From Pyronema omphalodes (lineage: Eukaryota; Ascomycota; Pezizomycetes; Pezizales; Pyronemataceae): a stretch of 64,000 bases of DNA. Positions within the stretch are counted from its first letter, which is position 1. Each line of letters starts with the position of its first letter. Location: contig JAJJXM010000007.1 of the NCBI GenBank assembly GCA_024516155.1, positions 620,001-684,000 on the forward strand, read 5' to 3'. Position numbers and translations under genes: made by a program. Shown in pieces: positions 34,426-47,700 of this stretch. The notes below the pieces were generated by a model. That model made no database searches. It had not been told where the DNA came from and saw nothing but the letters and a program-made list of their open reading frames with translations.

Positions 34426-37400
34426 CTTACCGATCGCAATTGGAAACCTGGAGGCTTCATTCGAACGTTGCTCATCAAGGATCTAGGGCTCCAGCCAGAG
34501 GAAATACGGAGTGTATGCTCTTTACGACAATCGAATTTTCACAAAGTAGTGTTGCATCAGCTTTTGATTACTTTTACAGTGGCAGCTGGTTCAAAAAAAT
34601 GTCCGGTCCTATCTCGCAGCTTGCGATTCATATTCGGAGTTCATCAAATACTGGGAGCAATGAGCTACGTCCGGTCAGGTATGTTTCATACAGCTTCTGA
34701 AAGCTATTAGCTACCCACTAATACATACAGGATTCCTACGTCCATCTCAACCGCATTGATGGACAAGATTCAAAGCGCCCCTGACTCTCGCGAAGTTTTC
34801 GGCAAAGCAGAAATTGAAGATCTTGTGGACACATTAGGAAGTGAACAAGTCAAATGGGGTACCGTAGATGAAGCAAGCTTTGCAGTACTTACTCTGGTCT
34901 TTCTATACACCGAGGACTGTATGGCCCGAGAAGAAGGAATCTTCCGATTATACATGGTTCTCGATTCAATGAAAACCGGCAATGCACAAGAAATCCCCCG
35001 GAGAACCTCATTTAAGAATTCCGCCGGCGAGAAAACCCTTCGAGTCTTGACTCAATTTTTCCTTGATACCACCAGACGTCATCTGTTGGCCCGAAGATGG
35101 ACAGGGCTTCTCATCGGGGAACTGTTGGAGACGAAGGAAAACCAGAGACTGTTCCGACGGATTTGCGCAGAAGGACAAAATTCTTACTTTCTGCAGATCG
35201 GAAGGTTATTAGTCGATGGTCGGTATCGAATTCCAAAGCATATTTGTGGAAGCTTGGTATCGCAACTTCTGGATGGCACTCTACCCAGTGCTAGAAAACA
35301 ACTATTGTTTGCAATAATGCCAAGAGATGCATTCGAGCTGAAGCCTTTCGAGGACGGGGGAAAATTTCCTATCAGCACTGGTGCTCAATGGGAGGACGAT
35401 TTCGCCGAGTATCTCCTAGAAATAGAGTGTTCCAGGGAGCAAGCTGGTTTAAGGTAAGTTGCCACTAACCATAGGGTCCATTAAGACATAGCTAACCTTA
35501 CTCTTCACAGAATCCCCATGTGCTTTATGGCAATCGCCGTAAAAACTGGTAGTACATACATTGGGAAATTTGGCGGCATTGTTTGCGATATTAGCGACAT
35601 CTTGACTTTAAGGATTCCTACTGACGCGGACCTTGCACATCATAGCTGGATAGATATCGACCTCGCAAATATCCAGGCAGTAGTTATGAGTACTGTGGAT
35701 GCCGACACAACTAATCTAACTATATATTTAAACGATTATAAGGAAGCCGACTATCTCTTCGTACTAGATATGAAGCCTATGAAGACTCCCGAAACACTCG
35801 TCATCCAAGTCCGCAGTGATGAAGCCGAGTTCATCAAGAACGATCTCATCTCAGCAAAGGCATACCGAAGGGAAAAATGGAATAAACAGCAAGGCATCAG
35901 CAAACTCGCTAGACCGTGGCTTGAGATGCAAGGGGAAGATACTTCACCTAAAAGAAGCATATCGGTGGAGCCAGTCAAGCAATGGGAGAGAAACTCACAG
36001 AGGCGCCGTGAACAATCTCAGATGGAGATTGCGGATAGTCAAGCATTAACACAGGATTCAATATTTACACTGCAAGAGGTCGATGCAATGATGCAGGAAG
36101 CCCAAAAACCTGAAGATCAACAGGAACCAGCTACTCCGGATGATACAGACGTTTACTTCCAGCCGGTACAGGTTCAGCAGTTCGATCGACAACCTTCAAT
36201 TGTACCCGAGACGCAAGACGAGAATGAAGCTGTTTCAGAGATGCAAACGAAATTTGTGGATAGCAAAAACCCGAGCCTCTTGGAAGCATCGGTGCCAAAC
36301 AATATAACCCAGCCAGGTAAAATCTGCTCTCCATCTTCAGAAATGAAATACAGAAGAACTAATAATCTTAAAGCCCTCAAGGGACCTACAAAAGAAAAAG
36401 AATCCGCAGATCTAGTCCCAGAAAAATACAACCGGAAGGCGGTAAAGTCCAAGGGGATCCCAGAGGCTCTTCCTGTTGAATCTCCAGTTACGAAGGCACC
36501 GGTTATAGAAAACTCAAGTGGAACAAAAAATAAGCCAGAGACCAACAAACCTAAAGATATACCGAAAGATCTTCCTGGTGCAGCCCCAATTATAACGAAG
36601 CAAGCTGCCTCACCAGCAAAAAATGGTGCCATAGCGTTACAAAAACCAGCGGATAAAACCCCAACAACAAAGCCAGCTATCAAGACATATTCGTCCCCCA
36701 AAAAGTGGGCTGGTAGGCTGCAAGATTCGGAAACCGAAAAAGATATCTATGACTTGACGAGTGATGACGATGAGCCAGAGCCTTCTAAACCAACCAAAAA
36801 GAAACCATCAGCCAAGGGCCAAAATGTTAAAAAACCGCAAGCCAAGGCATCAGCTAAAGCTCCGAAGAAATCCAAGGCTGATATCTACGATTTTGACAGT
36901 GGCGATGAATCCGAGCCTCCAAAGATCACAGGAAAGCGCAAAGGTCCAGCCAAGGGAAAGCAGAAGGCTTCACCAGCAAAAAGGGCGAAGGCAACGCCTA
37001 AAACTTCTACAGCAAAGAAGGGTCAGAAGAAAACTCTAGCTGGATCCACAGATAATATTTTTGGATCAGATGACGAAAACGAGCAACAAGCTCGAATCCA
37101 GACACCACAATCTAAGGAGGAGATGGCCAATAAGTCGAAGTCTACGAAGGAGATTCTGACTTTACCATTTAAATTGCCTAGAAAAGATGCGATAAAATTG
37201 GATGTTTCAACGAAGCCTTCCGTTCCCAAAAACCCCACTGGAAAGTTTGCCAAAGCCGAGCCAAATCTAAATACAAGACCTGCTGTCTCAAACACAAAGC
37301 TCGGCACTAAATCTAAGGAAAAGACGTTGGTATCGATGAAGCATTCATTCTTAGACAACGAAGATACCTCAAAGAAATTGGCCACAAAAAAGAAGTCAGT

Positions 37401-40400
37401 TGACAAGGTTGAGCGTCCCAAGAGATCTACCAGAGCGCAGGTCAAGAATTACAAGATTGAATCCTCAGATGTCGAAGATGACGAAGAGGAGTCTGAAAGC
37501 AAAGATACCGAATACAATAACAGTTGGGCTCCTTCTTCAACTTCTGAAGACCCCCCAACATCGACGCCGTTGCCAAAGGTTCCGGAACTTCCGGAGGAGG
37601 CAACCGCCATCAACTTTCTAACTTCTTCACCAGCAAAAAAGATCGCCAAGAGCAGGAAAAAGCCTGTAAACAGAAATTTCCATGAGGAGCCTATATCAAC
37701 ACATGCCAGACAAGAATGTCAGAGACCCGAAGAAGTGGCATCGTCATCGGCGACTAAGGAGGTAACCAAGAGGCCAACAGCGAAAGTTGAGGCTGCAACC
37801 AGTGATGTTCAAGAGGAAAGTACGTCTACTCCTCAAAGAATGGAATCACTCAGGCTGAAGAAAGCTACATCTCTATCGCCAACCGAGGAAGTGAATAAGG
37901 GATCGCTGGAAAAAGCGAACCCCAGGACCAAGCCATTAAAATCTAATATTTCCCCACCAAGAACTACAACGATCACCAGGAAAATCTCTTCCGACAGATC
38001 TGAACCCCAATCCGCGAAAAGGGCTCTTATGGTGGATGAGGAAGCGCCTCAAGAACTTCCCAAATCTGGAGAGGACCAAATCAATAAGAAACAGTCCAAG
38101 CTGCCCAGAAAATTAACACCAAAAGATCTCGAGGAGATTCACAGCTCGCCAATCTGGGATGAAACTTCGGACTTATCATCCATTCCCGACGATGATAATA
38201 CCGACGATGACGAGGGTTCGTTGATTCAAATTAACTCAGGATTTGACGAGCCACTAACTGAAGGGCTAGTTGTGGAACCCGATATCACAGATCCCCGTTT
38301 TCAACCCGAACCAATGGCTAACCATATTTCTGTCCCCAAAAATACTTCTTTGAAGAAAACACCATTAACATCAAACAGTAAGTTTGACGGGGAAGGCAAA
38401 GGAAAATCATCACTCAAGGTATTCGAACCGACTATCGATGAATCCGAAGTGAATGCTGTTGTTGGAGCCAGAGCAGTCGGCAATATTCCGTTTACGGTGC
38501 CTGATGAGATTCCCGAAGGACTTCGAGCAAGCAATACCAGTCCCAAAAGAATCGACGAGCTCAAGAAAGAAAGTGATACTAAGATCGGTACAACGGATAC
38601 TATGGGGGATAAAAGGCCTGGGCAAGCAACAAAGAAAATTTCGGTCCAAGAAGCTACTATCACTACCGCATCGATAACTACTATGGCTCTCAATTCTGAT
38701 GCAAAATCAAATAACCAAGTGCATAAGAGTTCCTCAGACGAGCAAATCCCAACTAAGGAATTTAGGAATAAAGCTACAACCCCTGAAATGCCAGCGCCAA
38801 CTAACCATATACCGCCACAGAAGGAGGACAAATTCGAAGCCATGTACGTCAGGCTCAAGGAAGCTCCGGTATCCCCAGCCGCAGCCAAGATTTTACAGAC
38901 CAGGAGAAAAGCAGTTGAGGATTCTAAATCTGAAGCAAAAGTACTCACTAAGAATGACAGGCCGAAGAACCTTGTGCCTGGTGTCATTGACGGTAAATCT
39001 TGTTCTCGTGGCGGAAAGATGTCATCTCCGAAATCGGTTACTCTAAAAACGTCTGCGTCAAAGGAACTTAGGAATTCGCCATTCAAAGAAGGCATTTTTG
39101 ACGAAATGTACAAGAGGATCAAACAAGACCCAACCTCTCCAGCAAAGGCTCCTTGGTTGAAGACTGAGTCCAATAGAACGCCAATTGGACAACCAAAATT
39201 TAAATCGCCAGTGAGGAGTAGTGCTGTGAAAGAAACACCGAAGACTCCTCATGCTGAGCATACTTCCGTGGTTTTCGAAGCTACCATTACTTCAAAAGAA
39301 ACAACTAGCGAAAAAAGCAAATATGATAAGGTCTTGGGTAATTCAAGTAAGGCTGACAGTGGTTTTGCAGCATCTTCCCCTGGAAAGAAGGTTGAAACCC
39401 CTCGAACAGCGGAGAACAATTACATCCAAAGCCGACAAAATCGGGAAATAGAACAAAACGATGGGCCCTCAGATGGATACGGAGCTAGCCAGGCTGATGA
39501 TGCAGCAAATTCTTCGGAGGATGACCTTTATTCTGTTCCAAAGAATATATCTGTGATGAAAAAAAAACTGGAAACACTTCGATCAGCACAGACTAAAGCA
39601 GCAAGAAGAATAATAGTAGTGGCTGGGGAAGAGGAGGACTTCATCCGCAGTATGACACAGCGAACGACCGCTAAGCAAGATCATCCTGTTACTAAATCTT
39701 CGGGGTCTGATAAGAAGCCTATACAACGTCAAAAGACCGATGTTTACTTTCCTCAGCGCAGAATGACTGTAAGATCTCCACTAAAGAATTGCGAGAAGTG
39801 GATACTGACAAGAGTTCATAGGTGGAGGCAGCGACTGGAAGTCCGCTTCCAAAATTACTCTCATCACAGAGGGCCATGGAAAGTGCCAATAGCCTACGTT
39901 TAAGCTCAACGTCAATTTCCCCGCCTTATAGTCCTCCGATCGAAAATGATAGTGTTAAAATCAGGCAGGAGCGTACTTTTCCATCCTCTCCTCCGATCGT
40001 AAACAGGAAGCTCCAGCCAAAACAATCAGATATTGATAATGCATCTAATGAGCCCATTTTCATTGACAGCGACAGCAGCGAGGATCCCGAGTTTGCAGAC
40101 GGTACACCTCAAGTTAATCCCAATCCCATGGACTGTCAGCCAAGACTACCTAAGGTTGAGAAAGTGGAAGTCTCTATAGATAACAAGCCGCTTGAAGAAA
40201 TACTTTCTGCATTATCTGCTGGATTGAATTCGCCGAGTTCTACGAAGAGACCGAGATTCAATAATTCATCGGACAAGAAAGTAATCAAATCAGTCAAGTC
40301 GAAAGTCGAGCCCGTTTTCAGTGGCAATAAAGGACCGGTTAAATTAGGTTCTCCACTGGTATTCACTAAGGGATCGGAGTTGAAACGTATGGGTAGCCGC

Positions 40401-41337
40401 GAAGATGTCCTACCAATAGTTGCAAGTGAGTGAAGATAGTTTATTTATCGGAAGAAACTAATATTTGAATAGGAAAGTCATCTGGACCGCCCGATTCTGG
40501 CAACCCTCCTGATTATCGGAAGCCGACGGGGCATGTCAGCAAAGCACCCGAGGGTTCCGGGTCAGTAAGTGACAAGATATGGAACATGCTAGGCTCATCC
40601 CAAGTAAACCCAATTGAAGAACTCAAAGCCCAAGATAACCAGTGGAAGAAAGAAACCCAGGTCTCCAAGGATAAAGGTATAGTTCCATTACATAATAGCT
40701 GAGAGCCTATCCATCCAATGTGCTAATTCAAGATGCAGAAGATGTAGTTTCTTCAGAAATAGGACGCTTCTACAAATCAGTCCAAGAGCACGGTCTCTTC
40801 AGAATTAAACGTGAGCGCGATTCTGACGACAAAGAAGAGAAGGAGAACCGCAAACCCGCCAAGAAACGCCGCAGCAATGATTACGATGACAGCGACAGTA
40901 ACTCTTCCACCGACGATTCCGATACTGAGTCAGTCTCAAATGTCTTCATAAATGAAAATCCATGGCGTGCAGCTTTACCCGATTACCATCAAGAGACTCT
41001 AGCCGTACTTGATAGAATTTCGCATCGTTGGATCCAGTATCTCATGTCTGGAGAAGAAAAGGCTGGGCAGATCATGAAAGACTATGAGGCACAGGCGGAT
41101 GAAGTCATCCGCTTTCTACAGAAGTCACACAGGGACGAGTACAACGAGTTTTTGACTCGGGTCAAGGCAATGAGGGAGAAGATGTTGCAGTTGTGTAACA
41201 ATGCCAGAGAGGAGGCAAGGATGATGGTGCCAAAGGGGTTGGATTTGGGGGCGACAAAGAGGAATTTGAAGAGGAAACATGAGGAGTTAGAAGGCGGGAT
41301 TGAAGATATGATCAGTACTTTGATGGGGAGTTTGTAA
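34426..41337 (+). CDS. giant Red1/Rec10/SYCP2-like meiotic chromosome-axis protein (5' end unresolved)
   Basis: Supported exons are 34731-35453, 35511-39768, 39822-40425, 40473-40676 and 40733-41337, all in phase; intron 39769-39821 has a perfect TACTGAC branch. Upstream, 34426-34512 (LTDRNWKPGGFIRTLLIKDL) and 34580 to 34638 or 34656 (WQLVQKNVRSYLAACDSYSE) look coding. They need an intron 34513-34579 and then either a GTTCAT or a GC donor into 34731. The initiator exon is not fixed (a candidate ATG is at 34257). The protein is about 2,200 aa: an alpha-helical ARM-like region to about 35440; a compact beta-rich PH-like domain (about 35511-35850, including SWIDIDLANIQAVVM and LVIQVRSDEAEFIKND); about 1,500 residues of Lys/Ser/Pro-rich disorder; then a C-terminal coiled coil after NPWRAALPDYHQETL. 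ARM, PH-like and terminal coiled coil is the Red1/SYCP2 axis-core plan. Identity is inferred from architecture, not similarity search. Confidence 0.6.
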
Positions 41338-41993
41338 TGATGGATATACATGTTTGATTTGATTGTTAACTTGATGGGGGTATCTTAGGTGCAATACGTG
41401 GAAGTTTGTCATAATGTTTGATTTGTGTACTTAATGTGGTTGCATTTGCGTTGACATGACATTTATGAAAACTGTAGTTGAATAATTGAACACTGTTAAA
41501 ATTGAACCTAAAGTTGTCTTTCATTCTTCATGTACACGGTGAAATTCCATTTCTAACGTACCTGTACCGCGCCTATCTCGCGGCTCTTTTGTGACGGCAG
41601 GGTTCATTCGCAAGGGTGGCGCGCGCGCATCGCTGTCGGTCCCCATGTGCACCGATTCAGGTTGCGGGTTGCGTATGGCACGCACGTCGCAGCTTGGGCG
41701 TCGTTCGTTTAGGGTGTTGTAATGATTCCATACTGTTCATACCTCACTTTCCCAACCACCAGCCAGAGGCTCCTTGTTTCCGTGCATCTCACACGAACAA
41801 CCACAAATAGCACCGTGTTCTCGTTCGCCGATCATTTCTCAACTCCACCGCAACCCATCGTGAGCTTCGCCAAATCAACCTCACCTCCATCGCAACACGA
41901 TACGATACAATACGTTACAATCAACTTGTGAAAACTACCAGTGAATACCAGACCGAACCGACATAAGGAAAATCCGGCTGAACTTCAACCAAT
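41338..41993. other. intergenic, promoter of IEC3
   Basis: A GC-rich patch (GCGCGCGCGCATCGC near 41618) and a C/A-rich leader before 41994 suggest a promoter and 5' UTR. No gene is seen. Confidence 0.4.
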
Positions 41994-43817
41994 ATGGAGC
42001 ATCCTCACGCTGAAGATAGAGCTCATCAGAAGAGTTATAAGTACGCACGCGTCTTTTCCCCCAATCTATTCCGCTTTACGATTCCTTCCCCGATCTCGGC
42101 TTTCCCAGCTTGTCGCCCTCCTCCCTGATCTTATACCATGGCTCAATCACCTACGTTCACAATCTTATACCGCGAAGCTCAACGGCTTCTTGAGAACACA
42201 GAGCATTGAAGCAATAAAAAAAAATCAAGCAGCGCAGAGTAGGAAAAAAATGAATGCTAACATAATAACAGGAGAAAGTATAGAAAGCTTCGACACAAAT
42301 TTAAAGAGGTTATGAAGTCTTCAGATGAGCTATTCAAACAGGAAAAGTTTGCGCGTCAGGCTCTGAGAAGGATGCAGGAAGAGAATACGTGAGTTTCCTG
42401 GGACGCGTCGTTACCCACCTCCCCCCACCCCCCCCCCCCCCCCTCCTCCCCACCCGGGTGTCCGGTGTACATGCGACCAGCGACAATGAAGCTTGCATGA
42501 GCTTTTGGAGAAGTTTGGAATTGGGCTTTTGAGGATTCTTTGTCAAGCTTCAAGGGGCTTTGCTGGGCTACTATGCAATGGGTTCCCTGAGATTCATGGA
42601 AGTCAATTGAGTTGGGCTTCATGAGACGATATTGTACTTTTTCCATAACTTTACATTATGCTGACTCTACTCCTTTCTACTCCAGTCGCATTCTCGATAT
42701 TCTGGTCGATCTTAACTCTTCCTCCCATATCCCCAAAGAGCGCCGCCATAATATCGGTAGTCCTTCCCGGGCTACACCTCCGCGTTTCATGTCCCCGACT
42801 CTCTATAAAGCTATCTACGGTGATATTGTCCCGGAAGACGATATCGAAGAGCTTAATCTAGACCTTGCGCCTTCCAATGGTACTCGTACTCCCCGGACTA
42901 AAGATGCGGAAAACCAAGCGCTGGTAGCTGCGGAGGAATCATCAAGTGACGATGACGATGAGGAGGATGATGATGATAAGTCACCTAGAGAAGACGATGA
43001 GGGATCAGAGGTGGATGATGAGGAGTATAAGGAGGAGATTAGAAGCTTCAAGTACAAGAAAGGAATTGCTGGGACTCCGCCTAGAGATGTTAGGGAGCAG
43101 ATGAAGAAAGATGCGATGAAGAAGGCGGAGGATGAGAAAGCTGCTAAGGAAAAGGAGAAAGAGAAAGAAAAAGAGGAGAAAGAAAAGGAGGATAAAAGTA
43201 ATGGTACAGAAGCGAAGCCGGAGGTGGTGGTGAAGGAGGAAGAACAAGATGTCGCTATGGCTCCGGCTGCTGAAGAGGAACCGAAGAAGCTTATTGTGGA
43301 GGAGTACAAACGCGGCCATACCCCGGAATATCTAAGAGATTGTTCACCTTTCCTAATGACCTTGGAAGAAGAAGAGGAATGGTACAACGAAATCCACGAA
43401 AAACACAACGACGGAGTTCCGCCTTTAGAACACCCCGAATCCCCATCTGCTGCTAAGGCAGAAAGCGATCCTAGGAACCCTATGAGCGTTTATAACTGGC
43501 TACGGAAGAACCAACCGCAGGTTTTCTTACAGGGTGATGAGATGGAGGGTAAAAAGCCTGGTAGAGGAAGGGGAGGGGGACGAAGGAAGATGCTTATTGC
43601 AGCTGCTCTGGGGGATCCGGATTCAGGAGACGAGGCTGCCAGGGCTCAGGATCCAAGACTTACGGGAGGGAAGAGAAGGAGGACTATGACACATGGAAGC
43701 GAAACTTTGGTGGCGCCGCAGATGGCGCTGGGGAGAGGAGCAGCTACGGGAAGGGCAAGAGGAGGCAGAAAAAAGCTTGAAATTGGATCTCCACCGGCGA
43801 AACGTCAGAGAGGGTAG
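41994..43817 (+). CDS. IEC3: INO80 complex subunit Iec3-like
   Basis: Three exons (41994-42040, 42272-42388, 42686-43817) encode 431 aa. The first two exons and the start of the third spell SYKRKYRKLRHKFKEVMKSS, ALRRMQEENT and RILDILVDLNSS. This basic coiled-coil start, with the LLDLN-type end of the helix, is diagnostic of the fungal Iec3 subunit of the INO80 chromatin remodeller. The middle is acidic (SSDDDDEEDDDD) followed by an alternating Lys/Glu helix. A conserved C-terminal block (GHTPEYLRDCSPFLMTLEEE, NPMSVYNWLRKNQPQVF) precedes a Gly/Arg-rich nuclear tail ending PPAKRQRG. The introns are long for this window (231 and 297 bases); the first has branch GCTAAC and the second a C-run of more than 15 bases. 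The protein is nuclear. Confidence 0.88.
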
Positions 43818-44737
43818 GATTCACCAGGATTGAAAAATATTATTTGTGATGTGATTTCTGACATGGTTGAATTCTTAGTGCTATGGATTAATTTTTGCGC
43901 CTTGCGGTATTGTTTTTGTGGACTTTTGCACCGCTGCACGCGCAATGGAAGGGTTATAGGGTGTATACTCGAGTTCGTTGCGGCATGCTATCATCTGGGT
44001 TTATTGGAGTTACATAAAAGAGGTATTTTGTCTACTTAGTGAAAATGCTGGTTCTCTTTTTTATTTTTATTTTTATTTTTATTTTTTTTCTTTTCTTCTT
44101 TTTTCCTTTCGTTTGCTTTGCCGTAAATTACATGTACTGTACATTAGTCACCCATAATTTTTGCGTTTTTGGTGCATTTGTATTCCACCAAATTAATAGG
44201 CCGTGGCAAGGCTTAGCATAAGAAATTTCTCTCAATGATTGATCATCACAATGTGTCGTGTTGAGTAAGTATTGTGAGTGTGTACAAAAAGTCTTTCCCA
44301 TGTCTGTACTTCATATGCGGCAACTATGAATCGCGATGAGTCGATCTGACTATGCGTGTTTACCCAAATCAGGCTGGCCCAGGCTGAACTTAAAAAAAGG
44401 CGAGTGGAGTTAGGATCGCCTACCGGCGAAAACATCCCTGCTCTATAGACTACCGCCACCAATGACGAAAGAAACTGAGAACGCAGTGTGAGGCGGAGGA
44501 TATGAGCAACCGCCGCATTGAACACTTGAACACTCATACCAACGAATTTAGAAACTTTCCTGAGACAAAATACTTCTTCTTCTCTTCTTCTTCTTCTCCT
44601 TCTTCTTCCTCTCCTTCACACTCACGCCTCACCCCGAGACTAAACCTGCTGAACACATCTACGCTTCAACAACCACCCCGCGATAGACTACGAAATATTT
44701 CCCGGAGTACTAACCTTATACCTCCGCATCGCACATT
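43818..44737. other. intergenic between IEC3 and FAP1
   Basis: A T-rich stretch with TTTTTATTTTTATTTT steps (44055-44095) is near the IEC3 terminator. CT-rich sequence (TTCTTCTTCTCTTCTTCTTC) marks the FAP1 leader at 44570-44620. No further gene. Confidence 0.45.
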
Positions 44738-47700
44738 ATGGAGAACCCTCAACCTCAACCTCAACCAAATCGCCGGCCACGCCATAGACCACCCCGTAAA
44801 CCGCGTAACCCGGAAGCCGCTGCAACAGCAGGCACAGCAGGCACAGCAGGACCTTCCGCGCCCACCGACACACTCACACCATCCACCGGTAATCCCACCA
44901 CCTCTACACGAAAGCCCCGCAATCGTAACCGCAAGCCCGCTGCTCAGAAAGAAAACACGGCAAATGAGGAGACAAACGGAAACGCGAATAATAATAGGAA
45001 CAGAGGTACAAATGGACATGGGCACCCTCACCAACACCAACACCAACACCTTGATGCGGCCGCCCCGGCGTTTGTTCCTAACCCGAATACCGATGGACCT
45101 GTGAATGCGGTTCAGGGAACACAGGGAGCACCCAATGCTCCACGCCAAAATCAGAGACAGCCACGGAACAGAAACCGTAAACCGGCGCCTGCTGCAAATG
45201 GTGCCAGTGAAGCAGGAGGACCACAGGCTTCAGCTGCACCGACAGCACCAGTTGCACCAGCTGCACCGGTTGCTCACAATCATAACCAGCGAGGGGGACG
45301 ACGACGAGCTTTCGGTGGTCAGTTGACGATTGGAGATGGCGCCTCTGAGTCTGGTGGCAACAACCACGGCCACAATCATCAGTCGCATCAGCAGGCTTAT
45401 GTACCTGCATACGTCCCCGCTGCTGGTGAGGGAGATCTTACAAGCCAGATTCATAGAGATATCTCAACCAATAGCTACGAATGTATGGTCTGCTACAACG
45501 ACATTGGTAGGAAGGCCAAGATTTGGAGTTGTAAATGTTGTTGGAGGGTTTATCATCTGCATTGTATTACAAAGTGGGCGAAGACGGCTATGGAGGCTCC
45601 TTCGCGGGCACCTGTAGGTGCGGATGGACCGCTTAAACAGTGGAGATGTCCGGCTTGTAATAATGCCTCTAAGGAATTGCCGGGGGGTTACACTTGTTGG
45701 TGTGGGAAGGAAACACAGCCAAGAGGGGATGGATATGCGCCGCCTCATTCTTGTGGTCAGACTTGTGGAAAGCAGTTGGAGTCGCCCAAGAAGTGTCCTC
45801 ACAGTTGTACGCAGCAGTGTCATGCGGGACCTTGTCCTCCTTGTACTGCTATGGGACCGGTGCAGTTTTGTTTCTGTGGAAAGGAGAACAAACAGAAGAG
45901 ATGTGTGGATACGGATTATGAAGGAGGTTGGAGCTGTGGTCAATGTTGTGGGGATGTCATGCCGTGTGGAGAACATTTTTGTGATAGGCCTTGCCATCCG
46001 TTGCTTTGTGGCTCTTGTCAGGTGAAGGAATTGGTTAAGTGCTATTGTGGTAATGAAATGAGGGAGATGAAGTGTGGGGATAAGGAGGATCCGAGGGAGA
46101 GTCAGAGATATCATGAGGTTGAGGATGACGAGGAGGAGGATGAAGAGGAGGAGCTGGATGAGTGGACGGGTTTCTACCAGTGTGGCAAGACTTGTGAAAG
46201 GTATGTTTTGCCCTCTGATATGGGTATGAGATTGATGGCTAATTATTGGTATAGACTCCTCAGTTGTGGTGTTCACCGCTGCTCCAAACCCTGTCACGAA
46301 CAAGATATCGACCCTGGCATCTGTCCCACTGATCCATCAGTAATCACTCATTGCCCCTGCGGCAAGACGCCATTATCTTCCCTCCTCGACTCCCCTCGAT
46401 CAAACTGCGAAGCCCCCATCCCCAGCTGTCAAAAGACCTGCGGTAAACCCCTCGCCTGTGGCCACCCCTGCACAAAGATCTGCCATGCTGGAGACTGTGG
46501 CACCTGTTTGCGCCGGGTAGAAATCCTCTGCCGCTGTACGAAGACCTCCCATACAACCCTCTGCCACCAGGGTGAGCTCGTCGAGCCCCCTCAATGCATC
46601 CGGTCCTGCCGAGTCAGTCTCAACTGTGCTCGTCACGAATGTGGCAACAAGTGTTGTTCCGGCGAACTCAAAGCCGCTGAACGACTTTCCACTAAACGAA
46701 AGCTTCGTCCAATGAACAACAATGTTGGCCTCCAAGTTGACGACGGGTTTGAGCCCGAACATATCTGTACTCGTCCATGCGGAAGATTACTGAAATGTGG
46801 AATCCACAACTGCTCCATGCTCTGTCATCGAGGACCTTGCGGTAGTTGCTTGGAAGCCTCCTTTGAAGAACTTTCCTGCAACTGTGGCCGCACCGTTATT
46901 CAACCCCCCGTTCCATGCGGCAGCAAACCCCCGCCTTGCCGTTTCCCTTGCACAAGACCAAAGCCTTGTGGACACCCAGCAGTTCCTCACGATTGCCACC
47001 CCGACGAAGAATCCTGTCCTAACTGTCCTTACTTGACCGAAAAGTCCTGCCTCTGCGGCAAGAAGTCAATTAAAGCAGTTCCCTGCTGGAGGGACTCTGC
47101 CAGCTGTGGTATGCTCTGCGGTAAAACGCTGAGCTGTGGAACCCACGCCTGTCGCACTCCCTGTCACTCGGGTCCCTGTGAAGAGCCTTGTCGACAGCCT
47201 TGTGGAAAACCAAGACCCTCCTGTGGACACCCCTGTGTGGAACCTTGCCACGCTCCATTCCAGTGTTCAGAAGACCGGCCATGTCCTGCTAAAGTTGCTT
47301 TGAAGTGTCCATGTGGAGGCATCAAATCGGAAGTTAAATGCGCAGCCACGAAAGCTAAACCGGCGGGTAATTCGAAGGAGTTGGCTTGTACTGATGCATG
47401 CCGCGCCCGACGATTGGCTATGGCACTTGCTCTGGATCCTGAGAGGGAAGCGCAGATTTATAGCGAGGATACATTAGCGGCTTATCAAAGAGATCCCAAA
47501 TGGGCACAAGGAATCGAGCAGAAGATGAGGAGCTTCTGCGAAGCCCTCGAACAGAAAAGATTACAGTTTGCACCTATGAAATCCGGCATGAGAATGTTTG
47601 TGCATGCCTTAGCAGAAGATCTAGGTCTACAGTCCGAGTCTCAAGACCCGGAACCTTACCGGAGTGTTGTCGTAAGGAAACCAGTGACATTTGTTGCTAC

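Noticed and set aside
34389..34700. Frame starting MKFSYERGMNRKAYRSQ as the N-terminus of the axis protein
   Set aside because: It joins 34731 in frame through a strong GTATGT donor, but its translation is not domain-like, while the competing frames read as ordered helices. It is kept as a fallback only.
44666..45148. Minus-strand open frame rich in Cys/Gly/Arg
   Set aside because: It is the shadow of the biased FAP1 N-terminal coding sequence.
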